A stretch of 64,000 nt of DNA from Silene latifolia (Eukaryota; Streptophyta; Magnoliopsida; Caryophyllales; Caryophyllaceae): contig NC_133536.1 in NCBI RefSeq assembly GCF_048544455.1, positions 200,573,325 through 200,637,324 on the forward strand. The letters run 5' to 3'. The translations under genes and the position numbers were made by a program. Of this stretch, positions 51,540-63,260 are shown piece after piece. Positions within the stretch are counted from its first letter, which is position 1, and every line of letters starts with the position of its first letter. Under the pieces are notes generated by a model. The model saw nothing but the letters and a program-made list of their open reading frames with translations. It made no database searches and was not told the origin of the DNA.

Positions 51540-51950
51540 ATAAAAGAAAGTGCACTTTGTTGATATGAGTAGTACTTTCAATCCCTTTAAGCACTAGTCA
51601 ATTAAGCCTATCATTGGACCTCTTCAATTCACGTGGGGTGTTACAGTCACCCCCGCTTGAAGAACGCAACGTCCTCGTTGCGCCTGGGAGCATAACCGCT
51701 AACCCAGAATCCTCCCCCGCTAGGTGTGTGATCACAATGGAGCGTATAACCACCGCCTCTAGGAGCGTATAACAATTGCCTCCTATCACCACACGGTCGC
51801 AGGGTTGCTCTGATACCACTTGTAACACCCCGGCCCAAACCGGGTCGGGAGCGGTTACTTATGATAGCTCACCAGGCTGTGTACATGGCCCACAGATCAA
51901 CACGGGTCCTTTATAGCGCATTTTGTCCTCACTCATGCGCATCCCGGAAA

Positions 51951-52029
51951 CCTTCCCAGGAGGTCACCCATCCTAAGACTACTCCCAGTCAAGCACGCTT
52001 AACTTTGGAGTTCTTTCGCATGGATGACC
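51951..52029 (-). repeat. 5S-rRNA-derived segment in LTR B
   Basis: As in LTR A, and closer to 5S rRNA at its end (GGATGGGTGACCTCCTGGGAAG). Not a functional 5S gene: the first third of the gene is absent or unrecognisable. Confidence 0.88.
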
Positions 52030-53113
52030 ATAAAAGAAAGTGCACTTTGTTGATATGAGTAGTACTTTCAATCCCTTTAAGCACTAGTCATTTAAGCCTA
52101 TCATTGGACCTCTTCAATTCACGTGGGGTGTTACATAGTAACCTTGCTATTTTTGGGAACGGGAATAGTTGCAAGTAAATTAATTATTGTACGTATATGT
52201 TTAGGTGACGAGTTTCGAGTGGAGTACCTTTAAAGCATCTGCTTATCTGTCTGCTGCTATCTTTGAGGTAGGGAAATACACTTGACTTATCAGCGCTGTT
52301 GTTAAATTGTGTTGATTTGTTGTGTTTCATATGACCAAGCTGTGAACGTTGACTTGCTTCGTGGTTGTTGATTTATGTTATGATTCATGTACTGGAATGT
52401 GGTTGACTGAATTGATCGTGTTGAGTATGTTATCACAACATTTGGTAGCTGGCATGATTTCATTCATTGATATACATATTGTGTTGCATTGATTACTGTT
52501 GAGCATTTCATATGCATTGGAGTTGGAGGATGGAGTGGTTGTGACGATGTTGAGTTACGATGTGATGTTGTGATAAGGCCCAGTCAGTTCTACAGACTTG
52601 CCCTGGTGTCCTCACCGTTGAGTGGTATATCGACGACGGTCGATTGTTGTGCCTCCGGGGATCGGTATGGCGGCGTTCCGGGTTATGAGATATGAGTTGA
52701 GATGGAGATGGAGGTGACGGAGGAGCATGCATATCATATTTTGTTGTTTCATTGTATTCCCTACTCAACCTCGTGGTTGACCCTGTGTATTCGTGAACAC
52801 CTGTGATGATCCAAATATTGGTGAGCAGACTTGACAGGTTTATGAGATAGGATGGGAGCTTGATGGGCGTGAGACACTGGATCAGAAGACTTAGTAGCTA
52901 GATCATCATTTAGAAGACTTTCACTTTTATTTATGTTAGTTCTTTGTACTTTGATGTAAAAGAGGTTTTGTAATAATTAAGTTAAAGTAATTATATAATT
53001 TGCCTTGGAGTTTAATTTGTTATTCACTACCTCGGAAAACCGAGATGGTAACAGTCCGGTTTATTAGGGAATGTCTTGCTAAAGGCTCCTTCATAAATCG
53101 GGGTGTTCCAAAG

Positions 53114-53125
53114 TGGTATCAGAGC
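53114..53125 (+). other. primer binding site of LARD (initiator-Met tRNA)
   Basis: TGGTATCAGAGC three bases after the 5' LTR. Confidence 0.9.
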
Positions 53126-56100
53126 GAACGATCCTCAGGCCTAAACCAATGAACCCAATGAACATAGGATGTGTCTAAATAAAATGAACCCCTGGGTAGG
53201 AACTGTTAGGAGCTCACAGTGCGGTTAAGAAGGCGCTCTTAATACGTGCTCTCTTGCTCTCTCAGTTTTGAACCGGGTAACCCGAGAGAAATTGAGTGAA
53301 TGGGGTAGTTAGAAGGAAAACCTTGGATATAATCGAGTGGATGTACACTTTGAGACCCGTATATTCTAACCATGCTGCAGGACAACGTTACGGTAAGTAT
53401 TTTGTATGAATGATGGCGTGATCATATGATGTTGTGGAGATAAGAAATAAAATTTTCGTGTTCAGGTTGGTAATCAATGAAGTGTTGGATTGTGGTAATC
53501 GCGAGCGTGAAAATAATTGCGAATTGATGATATTTATCTGGATGGATGTTGAATGATGTGTTGATAGTACTATTATGTCTAGTGATATGCGGTTATGTGA
53601 TCCCGAAGCCATGCTAGTATAGTATTGTGATAGTAATGAGAAACACTATTGAATTGCATGTTTCTAGTCATAGCAATCGTGATTTAGATGTAAGGAGTAG
53701 ATCGAGATGCGAAGGGATTCTATGGGGTAGATGTTACGAAGGTACACAGTGTGAGATTTAAGTTAGGATGGGTTAGTATCGATAGTGTGGTTGTAAGAGC
53801 TTGGAACATAGTAAATGAATGACCTAGTGCTGAAACACGTTTTGTTTGATTTTACTCTCTAATTTATCTTACTGCCATTCGTTTTCTGTTTATCGCCTAT
53901 GGATGAAAAATTTATGGGAGGTAGCCTGGTGAGTTAGCTTTCATTTGGCGTTGGTTTCATGTTCATAGGATATACGGTTAGGAGTAATAAACATTTTAGT
54001 GGTCTATGGTCAGAAAGTTTCTGTACAATTATGTTTCGACCAACAATTTTGTAAAATTTCTCATTTAATTTGTACTCATGATTATTGCATAATTCCAATT
54101 GGAGTGATTAGAATACTCGCATGTGTTTTCATATTGATAAGCCACTAAAATTCTTGATACTTCAATATTAAAAGGTAAGTTTTGAAAACTGACCCAAGTT
54201 TCGGACCAATTGTTGTTACATGCTGTTTGGACCAACGGAGTTTTAAAATGCTTTAAAAATTGAATTCTTGAGCTTTGGACCTCATTCTTTTTCTCACGTA
54301 TTATTAACTCTCTGTATGTTATAAAAAGTAATATAACCCAAGTTTTCGTTGAACGGTTATTTATTCGTGATTTTTGGAAGTTACAACGTGAATCATAACT
54401 TTTAAAATGTGAATTCTATGTTGAGTTTTCATACAGTTGTTTGATTATTTCATGAACCTTATTAATGTGAAATTATAATGTTCTTATATGATGATAGTAG
54501 CACGCATATTCATTGGTTATGTATCTTAACAAGTGATAAAGAAAATTAAAGTTTAGTTTATAACATTGTTGGCATGATAGTATGTGTGAAATTGAATAGC
54601 TGAATATGATTCTTAATCAAAGGTGACATGTTTTATACGAGTTCAGTTGTTTGCGTACCTTAGATGTTGTCATGTCGTAATGTCTCTTGTTGTTCATAAT
54701 CTCTGTAATGGCCGGAATATGTACATAAATACCTATGCTGTCTTATCTTATTAAAGTTAGTGACAGGTAAGCATTAAATCCAGATATTCTAATATATGTT
54801 TCTTGATTGTTACCATCGTTATTTTCTCTTGCATAGATAATATATGCTACGGATGTTGGTGGAAAGTGAATCGCACCCGATAGTTGGATGTTGCCAATTT
54901 ATTGTTGTTTCCGCATGAATGTTTTATGATAATATTAATCATGTTTAAATGTTTACACACGTATGGTAGTCATGATTTATGTTTAACTGTCCACACATGT
55001 AGTATGCCATCTGAGTTCTAATGTCTTTCATGTGAGTTTGTGTGCCCATAGTTATATTTATTACCTTCATCGCATTAAATTATTTCAGTTGAACCTAAAC
55101 CTATGACATGATAATAAACAGTGTTGTTATTCCTTATTGGATATGTTCGTTATTATATTGTCATAAAATGCTAAAGTGATTCTTGCAATTGTATGGGCGT
55201 GATATAAAGGAAGCTATTTGATGTAGCACGACATTTGACATATCTATATTCTCGAGTCGTTGCTATCAATTATATTCTAATGAAGATTGTTTATGATAAC
55301 TATGTTGGCAATTATAATGGGATAACCCTTTGATGAATCACATGATATGCGTTGGTTTAAATGATAGTCGTTATAGTTACGTTTAATTGAGCCTACGAGT
55401 TGCCTAATTATTCAAATCGTGCAAATCAGGAAGTTGTTCAAGTTGCTAATCTTTTATCATAGATAATGTTCTACAAAGTATATGATGGCAAATGTATATG
55501 TTTAAGCTATTTATGCGATATCTTTTGTTTTGCTGAAAATGAGTTATACTAAGTTGCTGGACACAATTGAATGATATGGTTGCTAAAATGTTAAACACAT
55601 GTGTGATATGGAAGTAATGTTGTTGTTGTCATGGATCATATGTTGTTACTTTTATTGGGAAATATGTTTTCAGAATTGATATCGTGCAAACAATTTTGAT
55701 AATTTAAAATATGAATTATGAGTATGTTGTTGATTGTTTAAATTCATCGGCCTAATTCGTGACCTAAACCAGTGAGTGAGTAAATGGTTGTATGGACATG
55801 TCAATAAGATCATGTGATTGTGATGGATAGTAGTGGTAGATCTATTTTCTGTGATATGTTTACAAATGTGAGAAGTTTCTTAAATTGTTTTGTTATTTTT
55901 ACTCTCGCTCGTTCATGGTCTATAATTGATCATCAAATTTGCTTAATTACATACATGTCCATTGCCCTAGTGCCTACTCTATCCCAACACCAACTTTGAT
56001 TATGAAGACCATTAGTTAGTGAGCTATTTTTCGTCATATGCGAGGACGTGGTTGAGTTTTATTTTCTTTATCGAGGTAACACGATATTACCATCCCTAAT

Positions 56101-56968
56101 ACTTTTATTATTGTTCGGGGTTGTATGTGTATGTGTCATTATTTGTCATCGTTTTGTGATATCAATTTATACATGGTAATTGTGAATTTCTGATGATTGT
56201 CATTATTTCGGTTTGCAATTATATAGGTACGTATTATATATCTTATTGTCAAGAGGGAGATTTTGGTGAGATGGGTTGGGTAGTTTTGAATGACATATAT
56301 GATTGGTTGAGCACAAGGATTGGAAATCCATAAGTTTGTAAAGGAAACAATTAGATTTGGTAATGGTTTGCAGTAATGGCCTTTCGTTTGGTTGCTAGGA
56401 GATAATGGAAGTACTACGTATTAATTAAGATTGTGTTGTGCTATTGATTCTCATAATATGGAGCTTAAGTTCTACTACGATATACCGTGTGGACTTTGGC
56501 CTTGAGTTGAGCCTTATTTTATTCGGATTTTCATATATTGATTTTTGGTTCGTATTGTATTTAAATTGTCTAATCTTTGACCTGACTCGTGGGTGAGTAG
56601 CTTAGAGTTTTACTCTAGGTGTTGAGCACAGTTCTTTGAACCTTTGACAATATCGATATTGAAATTGAGATGGAAAGATGACGGTGTTCTCAGGTGGTTA
56701 TTTAGTTGTTATACATTTGTGTTCTCAGGTAGTTATTAGTTGTAGTTAGTTGGGTTAAGTGAAGATGAGTTAAACTTCGGGACGAAGTTTATTTTTAGGA
56801 GGGTAGAATGTAACATTTCGTGTCTGTTATATTTAATTGATGTGTCAAAAGTGTGTGTTAACTGTGTTAGAAATGCGTGTTGTCCGTATGTACGATATAC
56901 AATACCCCTTTTGATGTTTGAGTACGGGAGCGAACTTCGGGACGAAGTTCATTTTAAGGGGAGAAAAC
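53126..56968 (+). other. LARD internal domain, non-coding
   Basis: AT-rich and without coding signs. Near its end the palindrome AACTTCGGGACGAAGTT occurs twice (56773-56789 and 56933-56949), each followed by a purine-rich stretch and a TGTAA start. Only the second abuts the real LTR. Confidence 0.7.
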
Positions 56969-59254
56969 TGTAATACCCCGTATTTTATATAATCGATTAA
57001 ACGGATATTGTTATATATTAGTTATTATACATTTTATATTGGTTGCATCGTAATATCGTGAATGTTATTAAGTCGGGTTTATATCGTATATGTTGAGTCG
57101 GGTTACATCACATTTTGTCTTTTGGATCAAGAATCGTTTCACCCATTTACCCATCTACATTTACCCAATTACCATACCCGTTTAACCCATTTGCATTACC
57201 TGGATCATGTAACCACCATTTACCCTAAACCTAATCTAAGAGCCGCTCACCCTCTCCCTCTCCCCTGTTTTTGACGCACACCAACACACACACACATACG
57301 ATCAGCAGGAGGCGAGTGAGCAGCGAGCGTGACGGTGTATCAGAGAGTCGGCAGGAGTGGTTGTTGGTGGTTCGAGTCGTCGCTGGTGGTTGTACGAGCG
57401 GCCGTCGTAGGTAAGCACAACCCTTTCCCTTTTTCATTGGTTGTTTTAATTCGGGTCGCAGGGGTGGTTTAAGGGCTTGGTGGTGGTTGTCGTTGAGGGT
57501 AGTGGTTAGAGGGGACGGAGTCGAGCCTGATGGCGGTGGTTTAGGCGGCTGACAGTGTACGTGGTGGTGGCAGTAGCGGTATTGATAAAGGGGCTATGAT
57601 TTGGGGTCGGGTTAGAAGCGGCAAGGGTAGGACGTTGGGGTGGCGCCACCGTGGACTCGGGAGAGGTCGAGCCGGTGGTGCCACGTGTGTCAGGGTCGCG
57701 GGACGACAGTCGTGGTGGTGGTGGTGGTTCGGTGAGGCGTCAGTGGTGAAGCAGGGTGGTTGTTGCGAGTTATTAGGGCCTGCAGGAGGTGGTTGACGCG
57801 GCTAGGCTGTGAACCAGGTCAGTTAATGGCTATGGTCCGACTCGCCGGCCTGAGTCGACCCTGTTGGTGGTGGTCGGCGACGGCCAGGCCTGACTTGGTG
57901 TCATGGCCTGGTGGTTGTCGACGTTAGGGGGTGGCGAGTGTGAGGTCGGGAATGGAGCGCGTGCGTGCCTTGTGTTGGGTTTGTTGCGTGAATTCGTTGC
58001 GATTTGCTTTGAGACGTGTTGAGTCGGGTTTGCGTAATTTCACGGGAATTACTAATATTATTATTAGTAGTAGTATTATTATTAATTTTATTAATCTTAT
58101 TTAATTGTTAATTTTATAATTATTATTAAGTTGTGTCGGGTTTGAGTACGAATTGTGAGTCGGGAATTATTTTAGGAAACTTCCATTTCGGAAAGGTTTC
58201 CATAAATAGTAACCTTCTATTTTGGGAAGTATTGCTATTTTAGGAAACATCTATTTTGGGAGATTTCTATATTTAGTAACCTTGCTATTTTTGGAAACGG
58301 GAATAGTTGCAAGTAAATTAATTATTGTACGTATATGTTTAGGTGACGAGTTTCGAGTGGAGTACCTTTAAAGCATCTGCTTATCTGTCTGCTGCTATCT
58401 TTGAGGTAGGGAAATACACTTGACTTATCATTATTTGTTAAATTGTGTTGACTTGTTGTGTTTCATATGACCAAGTCAGTGAACGTTGACTGCTTCGTGG
58501 TTGTTAATTTATGTTATGATTCATATACTTTGGAATGTGGTTGATCAATTGATCGTGTTGAGTATGTTATCACAACATTTGGTAGCTGGCATGATTTCAT
58601 TCATTGATATACATATTGTGTTGCATTGATTACTGTTGAGCATTTCATATGCATTGGAGTTGGAGGATGGAGTGGTTGTGACGATGTTGAGTTACGATGT
58701 GATGTTGTGATAAGGCCCAGGCTGGTTCTACAGGACTTGCCCGGGTGTCCTCAGCCGTTGAGCTGGTATATCGACGACGGTCGATTGTTGTGCGTGCCGG
58801 GGATCGGTATGGCCGGGCGTTCCGGGTTATGAGATATGAGTTGAGATGGAGATGGAGGTGACGGAGGAGCATGCATATCATATTTTGTTGTTTCATTGTA
58901 TTCCCTACTCAACCTCGTGGTTGACCCTGTGTATTCGTGAACACCTGTGATGATCCAAATATTGGTGAGCAGACTTGACAGATTTATGAGATAGGATGGG
59001 AGCTTGATGGGCGTGAGACACTGGATCAGAAGACTTAGTAGCTAGATCATCATTTAGAAGACTTTCACTTTTATTTATGTTAGTTCTTTGTACTTTGATG
59101 TAAAAGAGGTTTTGTAATAATTAAGTTAAAGTAATTATATAATTTGCCTTGGAGTTTAATTTGTTATTCACTACCTCGGAAAACCGAGATGGTAATAGTC
59201 CGGTTTATTAGGGAATGTCTTGCTAAAGGCTCCTTCATAAATCGGGGTGTTACA
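56969..59254 (+). repeat. 3' LTR of LARD
   Basis: 2286 bp, preceded by the polypurine tract AAGGGGAGAAAAC. Confidence 0.9.
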
Positions 59255-59267
59255 ATTATGGTAATAT

Positions 59268-59372
59268 AACACTCACTCTGTCCTAATCATCTTTTTACTT
59301 TTTATAGTCTTTACGAGTGGTATTTTAATTCAAATATAAAAAAATGATCAAGACTGAAGGACATTTTATATT
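59268..59372. mobile_element. Stowaway-like MITE, degenerate
   Basis: Left CTCTGTCCTAATCATCTTTTTAC-type end and right AAAAAATGATCAAGACTGAAGGA are inverted to each other. Follows the LARD directly. Confidence 0.4.
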
Positions 59373-59557
59373 GATTCAGTACTTTCTTCATTAATGATCA
59401 TTTTCTTCCCAATTTTTTTACGTGTTTCACGGGGTGGGAACAAAACACTAAAACAAAAGTTATTTACTTCACTTTTCCTAACGTTTAAGGGCACACAATA
59501 ATAATTTAAATGTGGTAAAATTCACAAAATATGCTTACTAATTATGATAAAATGTGT

Positions 59558-60228
59558 TTTTTTTGTTTTTTTTTTGAGGAAAACCATAACGGTTTAAATC
59601 ATCTCACGCAAATCAAACGTAGCTACACCAACAAACTCTGGCGGATAGTCACCCATCCAGACACGCCTACCAATACTCCACGGCCTACCATTAGCTACTT
59701 CATGCGCTAACCTATTAAAGTTTCTACTACTATGCAAAAATAAAACAGAATAAAACCGACAACAAAAATGCAAATGCAAAATATCAACATAAAGAATAAA
59801 AAGTTCGCTTTTTTTTTTCCTACGCTTCTTCAAATCTTGAACCACATCGAGACAATCACTCTCGATAGTTATACGCCGGAGCCCCATCCTCCACGCTTCC
59901 TTTAACCCGAGCAAAATCGCCTCCGCTTCAGCCACAACACCGCACGATCCCCTTCCTTTTGCACCGCCAAAGGCCACTCCACCGCACCATCACCATTCCG
60001 GCATACCGCTCCTAACCCCACCCTGACACCCTCCATGACACCTGCATCGACATTAACTTTCCACTCCCCTCGACACGGCCTCACCCAGCCTCCTACCTTC
60101 TCCCCCACATGCTCCTCCGCACTCCCCCAATCCTCCCCATCAGTTTGCAGCGACTCCATTTCCCAAATCAGCTCCGTAACACGCCTCAAAACTCCCTCTG
60201 TCGACCACCTTACGTGTAACACCCCCAT
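59558..60228 (-). mobile_element. LINE 3' fragment (RNase H)
   Basis: Minus strand: WKVNVDAGVMEG... opens an RNase H domain, which continues in another frame with EAEAILLGLKEAW, TIESDCLDVVQDL and FNRLAHEVAN, ending at about 59597. One frameshift lies near 59975. A T-rich tail at 59558-59576 gives the poly(A) end. Upstream LINE parts are missing. Confidence 0.75.
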
Positions 60229-60486
60229 ACACCGAGGTGTCTTACCGAGACTACCCTAGCGCATTGAGATGCTATAATCTCGGTTACTCGAGGCATAGTA
60301 ATCAAAGTAGACCATAAAGAAACGTACTTTAAGTAATAAAGCTTAGTCATGTCATCATGATTGATTGAGATGACAATTTTAGACATATAATGTTATGTCG
60401 TTTATTGAGAAGAAATTATATCACTATTGCGGAAGTATTAATTGAAATAAAGATCCAAGAGTTATTATGAAATGATTATATCCAGA
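60217..60486. repeat. possible LTR-end fragment
   Basis: Begins TGTAACACCCCCATACACCG, the kind of end seen in gypsy and Cassandra LTRs. No partner and no target duplication were found. Confidence 0.3.
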
Positions 60487-60499
60487 CTGTGAGTTCTCA

Positions 60500-60983
60500 A
60501 AGAAATATGATATCGACGCTGTCCTGGATTCCTATTGATCGAAGATTCAAGTTTATTAACCACAATGGGTACTACTTCAACGATCGAGAAGTTGTGTCAA
60601 ATCATGGATTAATTCAAGATTTATCAAGTTATGTAATCATTAGGGGGAGTAGCATGCACTGTACTCTTTTCCTTAGCCATGGTTTTGTCTCACTAGGTTT
60701 TTATGGAAAGGTTTTAGTGAGACAACTTGTTATGCGTGTTTGAAGATAAGTGTATTCTTTTCTTCCACTAGTGTTTTTCCCACGGGGTCTTTCTAGGTAG
60801 GTTTTTAACGAGGCATCTTCTTCAGTGATGGATATCCAAGGGGGAGTGTTATGAAATATTATAGTATAATATTATATGGATGTCCATAACTTAGAATATT
60901 TTATAGTGTATTATCTTAAGGAAACTCTATCTTCATTGTATGTTTATATATACCCCCTCGTAATAGAATAATATATAGTTATG

Positions 60984-61018
<35 letters not shown>

Positions 61019-61053
61019 TCTCTCTACTATTCTCATGTCTTTATTTCACAACA
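60500..61053 (+). mobile_element. Ty1/copia 3' end with LTR (fossil)
   Basis: The sequence before the LTR has the phrase typical of copia 3' regions (TTTTCCCACGGGGTCTTTCT, GGTTTTTAACGAGGCA) and the polypurine tract CCAAGGGGGAG. The LTR follows: TGTTATGAAATATTATAG...TTTCACAACA (60847-61053, 207 bp). Coding parts are absent. Confidence 0.7.
60847..61053 (+). repeat. 207-bp copia LTR
   Basis: TGTTATG start and CACAACA end. Contains a TATATATACCCCC promoter-like motif and a (TC)n(TA)n microsatellite at 60984-61018. Confidence 0.7.
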
Positions 61054-61384
61054 TAATCGAATAAATGAGAGTTTTTTTTTTATTATTTACACGTTCCTTG
61101 ATATAAAATAATAGTTAACTTAAGTGGTAAGAGCTTTTTTTTACTTAAATCATAAAATTTGAGATTTGATTCTTATCTACGGTGTAGGGCGCTACTTTAA
61201 ATCAAAAAAAAAAAAAAAAAAAAAAATGTTCCATGCTATTGTAGAAGAGTAGTTAGATATCTGAGATTCAAACAGACTATAAGACTGACCTTGAAGCTGA
61301 AATTAAGGTCCAGCCCAATACTTTTAGACTTCAAACCAATAGCCTAGTTTTAAAAGTTTGAGCATGTCTATTGTGTAGTCTTTA
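61054..61384. other. intergenic, no gene
   Basis: A run of about 24 adenines near 61203-61226. Sequence around 61120-61200 (AAGTGGTAAGAGC...) may be a worn retroposon tail. Nothing firm. Confidence 0.35.
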
Positions 61385-62365
61385 AAATTGGATCGTGTTA
61401 AAGATCGTCGACATTTTTACTAATTATCGTCGACAATTAACACATCTTTTTAATATTGCCCCCCATTAACCCCATTTGTCTCTCTCTCTAATCTTTCTAA
61501 AACAAAAAGATGGTTTTTTGGAAAAAAAAATCGTAATTTAATTTACAAACTTTTCGATTAAAACGGTTTTAAACATATCGACTAATGACGGTAACAACGA
61601 TCAAGCTAGTAACGATGTTCAAGAGATATGTTTACGTTCAAGTTTATGATTTGACGAACGGATTAGCGATTATCGATCCACGCACCCAAAACTAATTTAA
61701 GACGGAAATTAATAATTTTTTTTAAAAAAAAGTTGTTGAAAAAGGGCCTGAATGAAGAAATTTTTCGTCCAGACCAAGGTCCGGACAAAGAAATTTTTCG
61801 TCCAGACCATGGTCCAGACAAAAATATTTTTCATCCAGACCCAGGTCCAGACGGAAAATATTTTCGTCCAGCCGAAAAATATTTTCGTCCGGAATTTTTT
61901 TTTTTATTAATTTTTTTTTTTCCGGACGAAAATATTTTTCGTCTGGACGTGGGTCTGGACGAAAATATTTTCCGTCTGGATGAAAAATTTCTTGGTCTGG
62001 ACGAAAATGTTTTTCGTCCGGATTTTTTTTTTTTTTTTTTTTTGAAAAATAAATCATTTTCTCACTTAGATTAATTTTTGGTGTGGTAATCGATACTCGC
62101 TAATCTATTCTAAAATCTAACAATAACGATTCTATTCTAAACTACCTAAATCTACTAACTAATTACAATTTTTTTAAAAATTAAACTAGTTTAGATTACT
62201 TGTCCGTCGATTTCTTGAATTTGCTAACGGAATTGAAGCGGTGGTGACGGAAATGTCGTACTTGAAAAAAAATAATATATGGGAGCTTTAGAGTGAGGGG
62301 TAGATTAGAAAAGTCATTACAAATTGTCGACGATAATTAGTAATGTGTCGACGATCCTTAGCAGG
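61385..62365. mobile_element. foldback element with palindromic CGTCCAGAC repeat core
   Basis: Outer inverted repeats: GATCGTCGACATTTTTACTAATTATCGTCGACAA on the left (positions 61403-61436) and its inverse on the right (62316-62350), each with two GTCGAC sites. The core (61747-62026) consists of about 30-bp repeats of TTTTCGTCCAGACCAAGGTC type. The left half runs one way and the right half (GGTCTGGACGAAAA) the other, separated by two T runs. No transposase. The family is not recognised. Confidence 0.6.
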
Positions 62366-62799
62366 CAGGTTAAAATTTGTGCTTAAGGTCATAGAGATAT
62401 AGCATTGTACAGGAACTATAATATCTTATCATGGGTCGACATATTTAGGAATGTGGATTAGAGACAAACCACATAGTATTCCAAAGTTCACTAATTCTTT
62501 GGGGAATCCCAAGCCCATAGCCTCGACCCTGCCAAGTCCACTTTTTTTAAGGGCTCGAGCGTTTTATTTGAGCCCAGAAAAGCCCTTCGACCATCCCAAA
62601 AAGACCAATAATATTTTTGACCTGGATTTGAGCAAAGTGTCTAGCCCGACCCAGCCCAACCGACATTTTTATCGGAGAGATAATTTTTTCTTACAGAATT
62701 TGTTAAAGTAGCGTTAAAGTTATATACAAATCTTTAGAAACTTATGTATATTTATTATAGAGTAGGATATAAGAACAAACCTACATTACATAAACTATA
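62366..62799. other. intergenic, no gene supported
   Basis: An 86-codon frame (62451-62711) has no recognisable domain and no supporting context; treated as chance. Confidence 0.4.
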
Positions 62800-63260
62800 T
62801 ACATTTGGCAAGTTTTACCCGAATTGGAAGAAATCCGACTCGACAAAATCCGAGAATATTGTAACCCGATGACGACCCATAACCCAACATGACCTGATGA
62901 TCAATGCCCCGAATCCGAACCAGACCCGACTTGAAATTGACCCAACCCCCGATTAAATTGATGATCCGAAAACTATAAAGTTTAATATTGATCAAAATGA
63001 AGGTGATTTTCTGTTTAGATTGATAGTTTGGCTTAATAATGAAGTAATGAAACCAAATAATGGTTAAAAACTAAATTTAATGGTAAAATTGAAGTAATGC
63101 AATAAAGCAACCAGACCCGATAATGACCGACCCGATACACCATTTGACCTGAAAGTGTGAGACGACCCGACAACGACTCAACCTGACTTGACTCGAAAGG
63201 GTAGGTTAACCTGATATGACCCGAACCAAACATGACCCGCAATGGCCGCAACCCGATTGA
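62800..63260 (-). repeat. dispersed GGGTCGGGTC repeat, inverted copy
   Basis: On the minus strand it carries the same core words as 49490-49990 (ACTTCATTATTAAG, TTCATTTTGATCAATATTAA) and degenerate GGGTCGGGTC units. Confidence 0.55.

Larger units (their letters stand above)
51334..52135 (-). mobile_element. Cassandra TRIM with 5S-rRNA-like LTRs
   Basis: Minus-strand element: LTRs 51821-52135 (315 bp) and 51334-51645 (312 bp), internal domain 175 bp, target duplication TAGTA (51329-51333, 52136-52140). The uninterrupted site is seen in the LARD 3' LTR (TTTAGTAACC). The primer site TGGTATCAGAGC lies at 51818-51807 on the minus strand and a GCGGGGGTGAC polypurine tract before the other LTR. The LTRs contain sequence matching plant 5S rRNA, which defines Cassandra. 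No coding capacity. Confidence 0.9.
50014..53110 (+). repeat. 5' LTR of LARD, interrupted
   Basis: 3097 bp including an 807-bp insertion (Cassandra plus duplicated TAGTA); 2290 bp without it, against 2286 bp for the 3' LTR. The G-rich part at 50380-50960 gives short Gly/Arg/Trp-rich readings that are not genes. Confidence 0.88.
50014..59254 (+). mobile_element. LARD: large non-coding LTR retrotransposon
   Basis: LTRs start TGTAATACCCCG and end GGGGTGTT(A/C)CA. Target duplication ATTAT at 50009-50013 and 59255-59259. The 3.86-kb internal domain (53111-56968) has a primer site at its start and a polypurine tract at its end, but no ORF longer than about 75 codons and no recognisable gag or pol. 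It therefore depended on another element for movement. The 5' LTR is enlarged by a nested Cassandra element. Confidence 0.88.

Noticed and set aside
51951-52029. A genuine 5S rRNA gene
   Set aside because: Only the part with the internal promoter boxes is present, twice, inside LTRs of a TRIM; this is Cassandra.
61722-62074. Periodic FRPD-x-GPDE proteins on both strands
   Set aside because: They result from the self-complementary repeat core of the foldback element; a protein coded on both strands by a palindrome is not credible without other evidence.
62451-62711. 86-codon frame near the window end
   Set aside because: No recognisable domain, no neighbouring gene features; AT-rich intergenic DNA.
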